Shown piece by piece: positions 1-8,357 of a stretch of 36,385 nucleotides of DNA (the first letter of the stretch is position 1; each line of letters begins with the position of its first letter). This DNA comes from a virus: IMG/VR virus record IMGVR_UViG_3300021574_000010, positions 1 to 36,385 of that record; one strand, written 5' to 3'. The position numbers were made by a program, and so were the translations under genes. The notes beneath the pieces were generated by a model. The model searched no databases, was not told the origin of the DNA, and was given only the letters and a program-made list of their open reading frames with translations.

Positions 1-192
1 GCACTTCATGTATGGGCAGCATGGTCATCTATTAACAGCGAATTATTATTACAAGAAGCATGGCAAGAAATTCAAGCAATAGCAAAACAAGGCAGTAAAA
101 CAAAAATTACTTTTACATCTCAAAGACGTGGTTGGGATAGAAAAGCTCTACAAATGGGTTTTAAACCTTCAACATGGGAATATACACTTTAA
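1..192 (+). CDS. GNAT-like acetyltransferase, C-terminal part (5' end outside window)
   Basis: The frame is open from base 1 to TAA at 190-192, giving 63 residues. The piece contains the ITFTSQRRGWDRKALQMGF stretch, which resembles the last strands of GNAT-fold proteins often found beside phage internal virion genes. The acetyl-CoA binding part would lie upstream of the window. It is followed after 10 bases by the first complete virion gene. The family assignment rests on a short tail only. Confidence 0.55.
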   Translation, partial: ALHVWAAWSSINSELLLQEAWQEIQAIAKQGSKTKITFTSQRRGWDRKALQMGFKPSTWEYTL

Positions 193-202
193 GGAAAGAA
201 AT

Positions 203-1318
203 ATGAAATTACTGAATTTATCTAATTGGCTTACAGGTTTAGTGGAGTCATTTACATTTTATGGTGGTGGTGGAGGTGGCGGTCAGTCACAAACAACGAC
301 TTCTGGTATAGACCCATCTATGAGACCTTATGTAGAAAAAGGTTTATCAGAAGCCCAAAAACTCTACGAAACATATACGCCTAAATACTTTGCAGGTCCT
401 ACATTTGTAGGTCCATCTACACAAACAGAGTCAGCATTACAAATGGCAGAAGCTAATGTTGGTGCTACTACACCTGTTATCTCACAATTATTAGGTCAAC
501 AAAGAAATGTATTAGGTGGTCAATACTTAGGACCTAACCCATATCTTGAAGCTGCTTTAAAACCTGCACAAGATTTAGCTGCAAAACAATATTTTGATGC
601 TATAAATCAAACTAGAAGTAATTTAGCTGGCTCTGGTCGTTTAGGTTCTGGCGCACAAGTAAAACTAGAAGGATTAGCACAAGAAAACTTAGCTGATGCA
701 CTCGCTAACCAAGCAGGTACGGCAGCTTATCAAAATTATGCAACAGAACGTGGTATTCAAGAAAATACAGCTAGATATATACCACAACTTCTACAGTCAA
801 CTTATGCTCCTTCATCACAATTATTAAATATTGGTCAAGCACGTGAAGATTATTCTCAAAGAGCATTACAGTCAGATATTGACAGATTTAACTTTGAACA
901 AAACTTACCATACCAAAGACTTGCACAATTTACATCTACAGTTGCAGGTCAACCATTAACTACTCGTTCAGAAACAACATCTAGTGGTGGTGGTAAGATT
1001 GTATGTACAGCTATGAACGCTGAATATGGTTTTGGTAGCTTCCGTAACGCTATCTGGTTAGCACAGTCTAAAGACTTAGACCCAGCATACGAAAAAGGTT
1101 ATCACACACTATTCTTACCATTAGTCAACTATGCTTATAAGAGTGGTCAAAAGAACGCCCTACAACGCATTTTAAGGGGTGTTTTAGAGCATATCGCAAG
1201 ACATAGGACTGCTGATATATGGAAACAAAAACGTGGTAAAAAACGTGATACTTATGGCATGATTTATCGTGCTATCTTAGAACCCATTTGCTATGTAGTA
1301 GGAAAGGTAGGCAGATAA
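203..1318 (+). CDS. Putative internal virion / DNA-injection protein with conserved C-terminal phage domain
   Basis: 371 residues. The start at 203 is preferred over an earlier ATG at 128 because AAGGAAAG lies just upstream and the earlier start would sit inside the preceding gene. A glycine run at about residues 20-26 is followed by a long alanine/glutamine-rich, mostly helical region, typical of proteins ejected with DNA in short-tailed phages. Residues about 265-371 form a distinct cysteine-containing domain (KIVCTAMNAEYGFGSFRNAI, then HTLFLPLVNYAY), which I recall at the end of many uncharacterised podoviral virion proteins. The stop overlaps the next ATG (TAATG). The role is inferred from composition and context. 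Confidence 0.6.
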   Translation: MKLLNLSNWLTGLVESFTFYGGGGGGGQSQTTTSGIDPSMRPYVEKGLSEAQKLYETYTPKYFAGPTFVGPSTQTESALQMAEANVGATTPVISQLLGQQRNVLGGQYLGPNPYLEAALKPAQDLAAKQYFDAINQTRSNLAGSGRLGSGAQVKLEGLAQENLADALANQAGTAAYQNYATERGIQENTARYIPQLLQSTYAPSSQLLNIGQAREDYSQRALQSDIDRFNFEQNLPYQRLAQFTSTVAGQPLTTRSETTSSGGGKIVCTAMNAEYGFGSFRNAIWLAQSKDLDPAYEKGYHTLFLPLVNYAYKSGQKNALQRILRGVLEHIARHRTADIWKQKRGKKRDTYGMIYRAILEPICYVVGKVGR

Positions 1319-1932
1319 TGAGTGACCCAGTAACAGCCGCAATGGTAGGCGCAGGTATAAGTGGTGGCACATCTTTACTTAGAGGTAAAAGTCTAGGTTC
1401 ATCATTACAAAATGCAGCTATTGGTGGTGCATTAGGTGGTGCAGGTAGTTATCTAGGTGGTGCTATGGGTGGTGCAGGTAATGTAGGTGGTGCTGCAAAA
1501 GGTGGCATTAACTTCTCTAGTCTTCCAGTAAGTGGACAAGGTATTAATCTATCTTCTTTAGGGTATGATGCAACACAAGGTGCTAATTTATTAGGTAATT
1601 TAGGAACTGGAATTACACAAACAACTAATCCATTAATAAATTTAAGTGGCACACCTGGAGTGTTGGATGATGCAATTAATTTAACAAACCCAGTTACTGA
1701 TAGCGTATTTAGTAGAATGGGAAGTTCTGTTATAGATTCAATTAAAGCTAACCCATTTCCAACAGCAAATTTAGGCTTGAGTGTATATGACAGAATGAAT
1801 CAATCACAAGCTCCATTACAACCTTCTCCAATGTTAAGCGCACAACAACTTATGGGTCAACAAGGTCCTGTACCTATTCCACAGTTTAACAGTTTATTAC
1901 AACCATCAAGACGACAAATTTTAATAGGATAA
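1318..1932 (+). CDS. Glycine-rich internal virion protein
   Basis: 204 residues; the start is at the TAATG overlap with the preceding gene. Residues about 10-65 are almost entirely Gly/Ala/Ser with GGA repeats, a glycine-zipper pattern seen in membrane-inserting phage ejection proteins. The rest is Leu/Asn/Gln-rich with no enzymatic motif. Its position between two other virion-type proteins supports a structural or DNA-delivery role. The exact function is unknown. Confidence 0.55.
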   Translation: MSDPVTAAMVGAGISGGTSLLRGKSLGSSLQNAAIGGALGGAGSYLGGAMGGAGNVGGAAKGGINFSSLPVSGQGINLSSLGYDATQGANLLGNLGTGITQTTNPLINLSGTPGVLDDAINLTNPVTDSVFSRMGSSVIDSIKANPFPTANLGLSVYDRMNQSQAPLQPSPMLSAQQLMGQQGPVPIPQFNSLLQPSRRQILIG

Positions 1933-1935
1933 ATC

Positions 1936-3660
1936 ATGGCAATATTTGATAACAACCCATTATCAGCACTTACTAATCCAGTTACATCTGGACTTGGTAA
2001 TTTGTTTGAGGGTATGACACCATTTGGTGGTTCTATTCCTGGCGGTGTTCTTGCTCCAGAACAAGAATCTAAATTACGTAATCAAGCATTAGTTCAAGGC
2101 TTATTAGGAACTGCTGCTACTTACTTAGCAACGCCTAAAAATTTAGGCGCAGGTTCACCATTACCTTATTTAGGAAGAGCTTTCTTAGGTGGTATGGGCG
2201 CATCTCAAGACGTAATAGATAGAGCTATAAGACAACAATTATTAGCAGGTAGAAATGACCCATTTGGTACTTTAGATATTTCTAAATATACACCTGAGTC
2301 TATTAAAGAATTCCAAAAATCAGGCAATAAAGACTATAGTGTATTAAAAGAAAAAACAGAGCAACAAAGATTAGAGTTTGAGCAATTTAGAAAAGGATTG
2401 CCTACTACTACACCTGCTGTTACACAACAAGTAGTACAACCAGGTGGTTATGCTCCTATGCAAGAAGAAGTATTACCTGAGCAAGTTGCACCTAATTTTG
2501 GTTTAACAAAACAACTAGATGTTGTGACTCAAGTAGAAACACAACCTGAAAAACCAGCATCTAATATAGAAGCTCTTAAAAGATTTATTATAGAAAATCC
2601 AACCAATCAATATGCTATGTCAATGTTACCTGCAATTGAATTAATGGAAAAAGAGGCTGCTAAAAAATCTGAACAACAAGCATTTAGTCGTATCTTCCCA
2701 ACTACTACTAGCATAGGTCCTGATGGTCAACCACAAGAAACAGTATCATTTAATCCTTCAGCTGTAAGAGATTATATTGTAAATGCTAGTGACCCAAGTA
2801 AAGCTGCAGATGAAATAAGTAAAACTATTTCAACCATGAAAAAAGAAAATATTTTTGGTAATGTTTCTGCTAATGCTATGACTCCTTTTGATTCTTTAGT
2901 ATCAATAGCATCTGATAATAAAGCAATTCAAGAAAGAGCTAAATATTTACAACAAGCCACTCGTTCTGGAACAATAAGTCAAGAAGATGCAGATAAAGAA
3001 GCATCTAAATTAACTCAATTATATGTTACAGATAGTGAAAAGAGAAATGGTAGAGAATCTGCAAACGCTATTAAACAAACTTTAATTGATTTAAAAACAG
3101 AACAAACCAACTTTCAAAAAGAAGTTAAAACGAATGAAGTTAAAGCAGATATTGGCAATAAAGTAAGTAATTTTAACAATATTATTAATCAAGTAGAGTA
3201 TATTCAAAATCATCCAGGTAGATATAATGGCTTAATTGCTGACCCAAGAGTAGCATTAAAAGTTAGTTTAAGTCCTCAACAATCATATGATTATGCTAGT
3301 GCTGTTACGCAGTTAAAAGACCAAGCATTTTTAAACCAAGTTAATCAATTAAGAGGTTTAGGTGCTTTATCTGATGCTGAAGGTAAAAAGATTCAATCTT
3401 CATTAGCTAATTTAAGTATTAATCAATCTAAAGAAGCATTTGATAGAAACTTAAAAGTTATTTTTGATACTATGAACGCTGGAAAACAAAGAGCAGTTAG
3501 CTTAGGCAAGCCATATGGATTAAAAGAATCTGATTTTGGTATTGTATCTAACAACCAAACACCACAACCAGCTTCAACAGGATTTAAAGAGGGTGCAAAA
3601 ACTAAATCTAAAAGTGGTAAACCAATGGTATTTAGAAACGGTCAATGGGAGTATGAATAA
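1936..3660 (+). CDS. Putative internal virion / ejection protein (574 aa)
   Basis: 574 residues with a hydrophobic Gly/Pro-rich N-terminus (about 1-110), a Gln-rich linker (about 155-200), and a long charged helical C-terminal half likely to form coiled coil. No catalytic motif is visible. It starts 3 bases after the previous stop and its own stop overlaps the next ATG (TAATG), so it is translationally coupled with its neighbours. Size and composition fit the large DNA-injection proteins of P22-like phages. Confidence 0.55.
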   Translation: MAIFDNNPLSALTNPVTSGLGNLFEGMTPFGGSIPGGVLAPEQESKLRNQALVQGLLGTAATYLATPKNLGAGSPLPYLGRAFLGGMGASQDVIDRAIRQQLLAGRNDPFGTLDISKYTPESIKEFQKSGNKDYSVLKEKTEQQRLEFEQFRKGLPTTTPAVTQQVVQPGGYAPMQEEVLPEQVAPNFGLTKQLDVVTQVETQPEKPASNIEALKRFIIENPTNQYAMSMLPAIELMEKEAAKKSEQQAFSRIFPTTTSIGPDGQPQETVSFNPSAVRDYIVNASDPSKAADEISKTISTMKKENIFGNVSANAMTPFDSLVSIASDNKAIQERAKYLQQATRSGTISQEDADKEASKLTQLYVTDSEKRNGRESANAIKQTLIDLKTEQTNFQKEVKTNEVKADIGNKVSNFNNIINQVEYIQNHPGRYNGLIADPRVALKVSLSPQQSYDYASAVTQLKDQAFLNQVNQLRGLGALSDAEGKKIQSSLANLSINQSKEAFDRNLKVIFDTMNAGKQRAVSLGKPYGLKESDFGIVSNNQTPQPASTGFKEGAKTKSKSGKPMVFRNGQWEYE

Positions 3661-5222
3661 TGGCTAGAGTTCCTTTAGAAGACTTGCCTAGTAATTTAGT
3701 ACCATCTAGTGATATGCCACTAGAATTACCTACAATTAATGTTGTACCTGAAGATGACCTACCTACATCTATTCGTAAAAAAGAAAGAAGTGCTATAGAA
3801 AAATTTGGTCGTGGGTTAAGTTCTATTGCTAGAGGTGCAGCAGTTCCTGTAACAGGTGCTATTGCTGGTGGTGCTTTAGCAGGTCCACCAGGAGCAATTG
3901 CAGGTTCTCTTGCTTTGCCAGCAGCAGAACTACTTACAAAAGGAATAAATACATTATTACCTGATAGATATGATATACCTTCACCTACTGCACAAGTAGA
4001 AAAAGGCTTAACTAGACTAGGTTTTCCACAACCAGAAACAAGAACTGAAAGAATGTTGCAAGTGGGTGGTGGTGCATTGGGTGGCGTAGGTGGTCAAGTT
4101 GGTGCATTTGGTCAATTAGCAAAAACAGCAACAAGCCCTGTAACTCGTGGTGTTGCACAAACATTATCACAACAACCTGTTAGACAAGTTGCGGCATCAT
4201 TACCTGCAGGCGCTGTATCACAATACGTTACAGAAGAATCAGGTAGTCCATTAGCTGGAGCAACAGCAGGTATATTAACAAGTATTCCATTTGCTATAGG
4301 CGCTAAAGGTAAAGTACAAGCTCCTACCGTACAGGAATTAAAAGGACAAGCTGGTCAACAATATAAATTTGCTGAAGAAGCAGGTGCTGTATTTAAAAAG
4401 AACTCTTATAACCAATTTGCTAACAAACTAGAGTCAACATTAGCTAAAGAAGGTTTAGATAAAACATTGCAACCTAGAGTATTCGCAGCATTAGAAAGAA
4501 TTAAAGACACTAAAAACTCTAATGTAAGTCTTGAAAATATGGAAATATTAAGACGTATTGGTCAATCAGCAGGTTCAAGTTTAGACGCATCTGAAAGACG
4601 ATTAGCTAGTATTTTAGTAGATAATTTAGATGACTTTGTAGAAAATGCACAATCAGCTCAATTAACCAAAGGCTCTCCAGAAGCTATCAGAGCTTTAACA
4701 GACGCTAGAGAACTATGGAAACGTGCTAAGAAAACAGAAATTATTGATGACTTAGTAGCAAGTGCAGATATTCGTGCAGAAGCAAATTATACGCAATCAG
4801 GCATAGAAAATGCGCTAAGACGTAAATTAGTTAATCTTGCAGATAATCCTAGAAAATTAAGAGCTTTTTCTAAAGAAGAACAAGATTTAATTAAATCAAC
4901 AGCTAAAGGTGGTTCAGTACAAAATGCTTTACGTTTATTAGGAAAATTATCACCAACAGGAGCTATACCTGCTGCTATTTCTGGAGGTGCTGGTTTTGCT
5001 ATAGGTGGTCCTTATGGAGCTATAGGCTTACCACTCATAGGTGGTGCAGCTAGACAAGGTGCTACGCAATTAGGTCTACGCAATATAGAACAATTACGTA
5101 ATAGACTTGCATTAGGATATCAACCGATACCACAAGTATCTACTAGAGGACTTATTGGTTCAAGAGAAGCAATAGCACCTATTATTAACCCTATAACAGG
5201 ATTATTGACAGAGGAACAGTAA
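3660..5222 (+). CDS. Putative DNA-injection protein with glycine-zipper membrane segments
   Basis: 520 residues. Two Gly/Ala-rich hydrophobic stretches stand out, at about residues 55-85 (AVPVTGAIAGGALAGPPGAI) and about 435-470 (GAIPAAISGGAGFAIGGPYG). Both fit glycine-zipper helices that could insert into the cell envelope during genome ejection. The middle is helical and charged. It overlaps both neighbours by a single base (TAATG). Function is inferred from composition and position. Confidence 0.55.
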   Translation: MARVPLEDLPSNLVPSSDMPLELPTINVVPEDDLPTSIRKKERSAIEKFGRGLSSIARGAAVPVTGAIAGGALAGPPGAIAGSLALPAAELLTKGINTLLPDRYDIPSPTAQVEKGLTRLGFPQPETRTERMLQVGGGALGGVGGQVGAFGQLAKTATSPVTRGVAQTLSQQPVRQVAASLPAGAVSQYVTEESGSPLAGATAGILTSIPFAIGAKGKVQAPTVQELKGQAGQQYKFAEEAGAVFKKNSYNQFANKLESTLAKEGLDKTLQPRVFAALERIKDTKNSNVSLENMEILRRIGQSAGSSLDASERRLASILVDNLDDFVENAQSAQLTKGSPEAIRALTDARELWKRAKKTEIIDDLVASADIRAEANYTQSGIENALRRKLVNLADNPRKLRAFSKEEQDLIKSTAKGGSVQNALRLLGKLSPTGAIPAAISGGAGFAIGGPYGAIGLPLIGGAARQGATQLGLRNIEQLRNRLALGYQPIPQVSTRGLIGSREAIAPIINPITGLLTEEQ

Positions 5223-5380
5223 TGATTAACAACGATACAGATTCACGTTTAAGCACACATGAAGAAGTTTGTGCTATTCGCTATGAGCAAATAAACGCAA
5301 GACTTAAACGCTTAGAACAAATCCTTTTAGGCACAGCAGGTTTTGTTATTGTCTTTTTGTTGACACAGCTATCAAAATGA
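5222..5380 (+). CDS. XhlA/holin-like small membrane protein
   Basis: 52 residues, starting at the TAATG overlap after the last virion gene. Residues 1-33 are charged and likely coiled coil (YEQINARLKRLEQ), followed by one transmembrane segment (about 34-50, LLGTAGFVIVFLL). This two-part plan is that of XhlA-type lysis proteins. It opens the lysis region, and its stop overlaps the next start (ATGA). Confidence 0.6.
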   Translation: MINNDTDSRLSTHEEVCAIRYEQINARLKRLEQILLGTAGFVIVFLLTQLSK

Positions 5381-5706
5381 AACAATTTCTCATGGCAGTT
5401 ACTTTAGTATTGCTATGGTTGTTTTTATATGACTATGCAGACGGTAAAGAACTACCTAAAGAAATGTCTATGAAAACAGATGTAGGTGAAGTTGTGCTTA
5501 CTACAGAAGAATGTATCTTTATAAAGATGGGTTTAAGAAACTATCCTTATGCTGCATACGCTACTGAAAAAGGTAAAGCTAACCACGAAGGATGTTGGCG
5601 TAAAGATGATGTCAATGGTATGTCATCTGTCTTAATTTACTTTCCTGAAATAGACTCTACAGCAGTATATAACCCACAACTATTTAGCCCACGTTCAACA
5701 CTATGA
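5377..5706 (+). CDS. Exported or membrane-anchored phage protein in the lysis region
   Basis: 109 residues. The N-terminus (MKQFLMAVTLVLLWLFLYDY) is a clear signal peptide or anchor. The remaining part contains two cysteines (TTEECIF and EGCWRK) that could form a disulphide in the periplasm. I do not recognise a catalytic motif. The ATGA coupling to the upstream XhlA-like gene and to the downstream metalloprotease suggests a lysis-related accessory such as a spanin partner, but the sequence does not prove this. Confidence 0.55.
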   Translation: MKQFLMAVTLVLLWLFLYDYADGKELPKEMSMKTDVGEVVLTTEECIFIKMGLRNYPYAAYATEKGKANHEGCWRKDDVNGMSSVLIYFPEIDSTAVYNPQLFSPRSTL

Positions 5707-6062
5707 CATTTATAACTGAAAACAATATAGCGAACTTGTATGACACACTTATACAATTCCCTGTGTTTGACGAATATAAACTCCCACCAGCATCTAAAGT
5801 GGACTTCGTAGTAGTGCATGACGATACTATCTGTGGTCAATATGAACCACCAGAGTCAGGTGAACCACATATTATCACTATATCTACTGCAAAGTGCGGA
5901 CATTTAGATACTGTCATCAAGACCATCTGTCACGAAATTATCCACATGATATGTTATCTTGAATCCCCTAAAACCGAGAAATACACAAGTCACAAAGGTT
6001 TATTCTTAAAACTACAAAAGAGAGTAGCTAACACACTTGGCTACGACCCTAAAGAACTATAA
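5703..6062 (+). CDS. SprT-like zinc metalloprotease
   Basis: 119 residues with the zinc-binding HExxH signature HEIIH at residues 77-81, in the helix following an ITISTAKCG beta strand as in SprT-like/minigluzincin proteases. A later conserved His lies in TSHKGLFLKL (about residue 96). It overlaps the previous gene by 4 bases. SprT-like proteins are common in phages and their targets are usually unknown. The lysis-region position could mean action on envelope or virion proteins. Confidence 0.7.
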   Translation: MTFITENNIANLYDTLIQFPVFDEYKLPPASKVDFVVVHDDTICGQYEPPESGEPHIITISTAKCGHLDTVIKTICHEIIHMICYLESPKTEKYTSHKGLFLKLQKRVANTLGYDPKEL

Positions 6063-6072
6063 GGAGAATATC

Positions 6073-6438
6073 ATAGACCCTGTAACCATATTAGCAGCAT
6101 TAGGACCATTAGCAGTAGACTTAGGTAAGTCACTTATCAATCGCTTTATAGCACCTGACCAATTCAAACCAGCTACTATAGAACAGTATGCTCAGATGAA
6201 ACAAATTGATTTAGAGTTCTTTAAAGTAATGAATGAAGCTGGTGGTGGTAATCCATCATATCCATGGGTAGAAGCTATTGTAAGACTCATGCGACCATTT
6301 ATTGGTTTATTAGTATTAGCAACATGGGCTACAATGCACCTACAAGGTATCGCAACACCTGAAGTAGATAACTTTGCAAGTGCTGTAGGTTTCTATCTCT
6401 TTGGGGAACGTAGTTTATTCTACATTAAAAAGAAATGA
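6073..6438 (+). CDS. Holin, GTA-type three-transmembrane family (non-standard ATA start proposed)
   Basis: From 6073 the product has 121 residues beginning (M)DPVTILAALGPLAVDLGKSL. It has an amphipathic or hydrophobic N-terminal helix, a central charged helix (QMKQIDLEFFKVM) and a hydrophobic region MRPFIGLLVLATWATMHLQG, then a second hydrophobic stretch ending in a basic tail. This matches the GTA_holin_3TM family. A perfect AAGGAG at 6061-6066 is followed six bases later by ATA rather than ATG. The only standard in-frame start is TTG at 6037, which lies inside the metalloprotease gene, upstream of the ribosome-binding site. The family call is good; the start is uncertain. Confidence 0.65.
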   Translation: MDPVTILAALGPLAVDLGKSLINRFIAPDQFKPATIEQYAQMKQIDLEFFKVMNEAGGGNPSYPWVEAIVRLMRPFIGLLVLATWATMHLQGIATPEVDNFASAVGFYLFGERSLFYIKKK

Positions 6439-6593
6439 TAGTCTTAAACATACTTAACTTTATCGGTTTAGCTATACTTAAATTATTAGTCGTATGCCTA
6501 TTATTCGTGGCTATGGGTTTCTCTATTCTATTTATGTATGCTATGCAATATCTCACACAGGCTCTAACGTATATAGACAAACATGTTAATTGA
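6435..6593 (+). CDS. Small hydrophobic membrane protein of the lysis region
   Basis: 52 residues, almost all hydrophobic from residue 3 to about 40 (LLVVCLLFVAMGFSILFMYA), suggesting one or two membrane helices. The start overlaps the holin stop (ATGA) and the end overlaps the next start by 11 bases. It could be a second holin, antiholin or spanin component. No specific family is recognised. Confidence 0.6.
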   Translation: MIVLNILNFIGLAILKLLVVCLLFVAMGFSILFMYAMQYLTQALTYIDKHVN

Positions 6594-6972
6594 AGTAAAA
6601 AGGTTTGAGTTTAAAGACACATATACTGTAGGAAAAATGTATATAGATAATATATACGAATGTTACACGTTGGAAGATGTTGTTAGAAAAGGAGCTAAAG
6701 TAAATGGACAAACAGCTATTCCTACTGGCACTTATAACCTCATTATTAATCATAGCAATCGTTTCAATAGGGATTTACCTTTACTAGAAAACGTGCCTAA
6801 TTTTACCGGTGTTCGTATTCATGCAGGTAATACATCAGCTCATACAGAAGGATGTATATTAGTAGGCACAACATGGTCAGGTAAAGACTTTATTGGCAAT
6901 TCAAGAGTAGCGTTTAACAAACTATTTGAGAAGCTCAAGAAAGCTAAAAAAGTCACAATTAAGATATGCTAG
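6583..6972 (+). CDS. DUF5675 family protein, candidate peptidoglycan-active enzyme
   Basis: 129 residues. The conserved block VRIHAGNTSAHTEGCILVG (about residues 77-95) is the hallmark of DUF5675. It carries a His and a Cys spaced much as in L,D-transpeptidase-like active sites. An upstream AIPTGTYNL motif is also typical. There is no signal peptide, so holin-mediated release would be needed. It follows the holin and a small membrane protein, the usual place of an endolysin. Enzymatic activity is an inference. Confidence 0.65.
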   Translation: MLIEVKRFEFKDTYTVGKMYIDNIYECYTLEDVVRKGAKVNGQTAIPTGTYNLIINHSNRFNRDLPLLENVPNFTGVRIHAGNTSAHTEGCILVGTTWSGKDFIGNSRVAFNKLFEKLKKAKKVTIKIC

Positions 6973-7073
6973 ATTATCTTATATGCGACATATTGTGCGC
7001 TATTACTCACTTTAAATACGTGTTTCTAATGCTAATTTTATATCTAGTATATAATAAAGTATCTCAACAATAG
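6966..7073 (+). CDS. 35-aa hydrophobic miniprotein
   Basis: 35 residues; the start ATG overlaps the DUF5675 stop (ATGCTAG). The middle (YVFLMLILYLVYN) is a single predicted membrane helix and the N-terminus holds two cysteines. The tight overlap suggests a real, coupled gene, but its small size leaves doubt. Its frame ends ten bases before the exonuclease start. Confidence 0.4.
   Translation: MLDYLICDILCAITHFKYVFLMLILYLVYNKVSQQ
7050..7055 (+). promoter_or_regulatory. Possible -10 box upstream of the exonuclease gene
   Basis: TATAAT lies about 28 bases before the TTG start at 7083, leaving a leader of about 20 bases with AGGGGA as ribosome-binding site. No good -35 box is seen 16-18 bases upstream, so this is only a candidate. 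Confidence 0.3.
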
Positions 7074-7082
7074 GGGAACTGT

Positions 7083-7823
7083 TTGAAGATATTACTTTTA
7101 GATATAGAGTGCGCACCAAATCTTGCAACAGTATGGGGAATATGGCAGCAAAACATTGCTCTTAACCAACTCCTAGAGTCATCATATACATTATGCTATG
7201 CTGCTAAATGGTATGGTGAGAAAAAGATTATGTTTGACTCTGTATATAAGTCAGATAGAAAGTCTATGCTCAAATCTATTCATTCTCTTATGGATGAGGC
7301 TGACGCCATCGTTCATTATAATGGTAATAGGTTTGATATACCCATGCTAAATAAAGAGTTCCTAGAAGCTGGTATGCCGCCACCTAGTCCTGCTAAACAC
7401 ATAGACTTACTGCAAACATCTCGTAGCAAATTTAGATTCGTTTCTAATAAATTAGACTATATTGCACAGCGTTTAGGTCTTGGTAAAAAGACTGCACATG
7501 AAGGTCATGAGTTATGGCTTAAAGTAATGAATAACGATAGGTCAGCATGGAAACGCATGGAAGAATACAATAGGAATGATGTTGTATTATTAGAAAAAGT
7601 ATATGATAAGTTTAAAGGTTGGATAAGTAATCATCCTAATCACAATCACTTTTCAGAAGAAAGAGTATGTCCTAGCTGCGCAAGTCATAAAGTGCAACAA
7701 CGTGGTTATGCTGTATTAACTGGTGGTAAATATCCAAGATTTCAATGTCAAACTTGTGGTTCTTGGTTTAGAGGTAACAAAAAATTAACGACAGATAAAT
7801 CAGAAAAATTTGTTAAAATATAG
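7083..7823 (+). CDS. DEDD-family 3'-5' exonuclease (RNase H-like) with C-terminal zinc ribbon
   Basis: 246 residues from a TTG start preceded by AGGGGA. Exonuclease motif I is DIE (D7, E9), motif II is HYNGNRFD (D85) and motif III is YNRND (Y162, D166), the YxxxD form of DEDDy enzymes. The C-terminus has a four-cysteine zinc ribbon (C196, C199, C222, C225), which may bind nucleic acid. The likely role is trimming of DNA or RNA ends in phage replication or host DNA breakdown. There is no polymerase domain. Confidence 0.75.
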   Translation: MKILLLDIECAPNLATVWGIWQQNIALNQLLESSYTLCYAAKWYGEKKIMFDSVYKSDRKSMLKSIHSLMDEADAIVHYNGNRFDIPMLNKEFLEAGMPPPSPAKHIDLLQTSRSKFRFVSNKLDYIAQRLGLGKKTAHEGHELWLKVMNNDRSAWKRMEEYNRNDVVLLEKVYDKFKGWISNHPNHNHFSEERVCPSCASHKVQQRGYAVLTGGKYPRFQCQTCGSWFRGNKKLTTDKSEKFVKI

Positions 7824-7830
7824 GACAGTT

Positions 7831-8007
7831 ATGCAACTCTCAGAAATAGAAACAATATGCAATCATATGATAGGTAGAGTGATTGTATCTTGTGAACCAT
7901 TACATGGCGATAGCACAATAGTACTTACACTTGATGATGATAGCCTAATAGAAATTAGTGGTGAGGAGCTATCAGTCTATGGCGAGCTAACTCCCATGGA
8001 TGATTGA
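7831..8007 (+). CDS. Small acidic hypothetical protein
   Basis: 58 residues from ATG 7831, preceded by AGGAC. A TTG at 7810 in the same frame would overlap the exonuclease and has no ribosome-binding site. The product is acidic and beta-rich (GDSTIVLTLDDDSLIEISG), possibly a single small barrel. No family is recognised. Its 3' end overlaps a convergent leftward gene by 31 bases, marking the meeting point of the two arms. Confidence 0.55.
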   Translation: MQLSEIETICNHMIGRVIVSCEPLHGDSTIVLTLDDDSLIEISGEELSVYGELTPMDD

Positions 8008-8357
8008 TACCAAGTATTAATAAACTCTTTTAACTTATCTACACCATTACCAAGTATAGCAAGTTTATCTTGACTAACTTTATAAAATTCATTTACTTCA
8101 GTTCCTGTATTATCGCTATATCCATTTATCACTAACACAGTAAACTTATTTTGATTTGCTAATGCTTTTAAAAGTATCTTTTGACCTAAAGATATTTCTT
8201 CATTCTTACGCTTCCATTCTGCAATAAGAAAAGACCCACGTCTTTCAAAAATCATGTCAATATTAGATGGCATGGCTTTTGGATTGTCTAGTATTACACC
8301 TCTTAAAAATCCAAAGTCCGTATGACTAGCATACGCATTACGCATTGCATTAGACAC
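7977..8357 (-). CDS. PD-(D/E)XK-like nuclease
   Basis: 126 residues from GTG at 8357; a second in-frame start is ATG at 8345. Motif SNIDMIFERR...FLIAEWKRK gives D34 and E47-x-K49, the catalytic triad of the restriction-endonuclease fold, followed by a helix with Q59. Small phage proteins of this type act as nucleases or Holliday junction resolvases. The GTG overlaps the end of the upstream small gene by 8 bases. Last gene of the leftward arm. Confidence 0.65.
   Translation of the reverse strand: MSNAMRNAYASHTDFGFLRGVILDNPKAMPSNIDMIFERRGSFLIAEWKRKNEEISLGQKILLKALANQNKFTVLVINGYSDNTGTEVNEFYKVSQDKLAILGNGVDKLKEFINTWYQSSMGVSSP

Noticed and set aside
6037-6072. TTG 6037 as the start of the holin gene.
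   Set aside because: It lies inside the metalloprotease gene, has no ribosome-binding site, and the strong AAGGAG at 6061-6066 is downstream of it.
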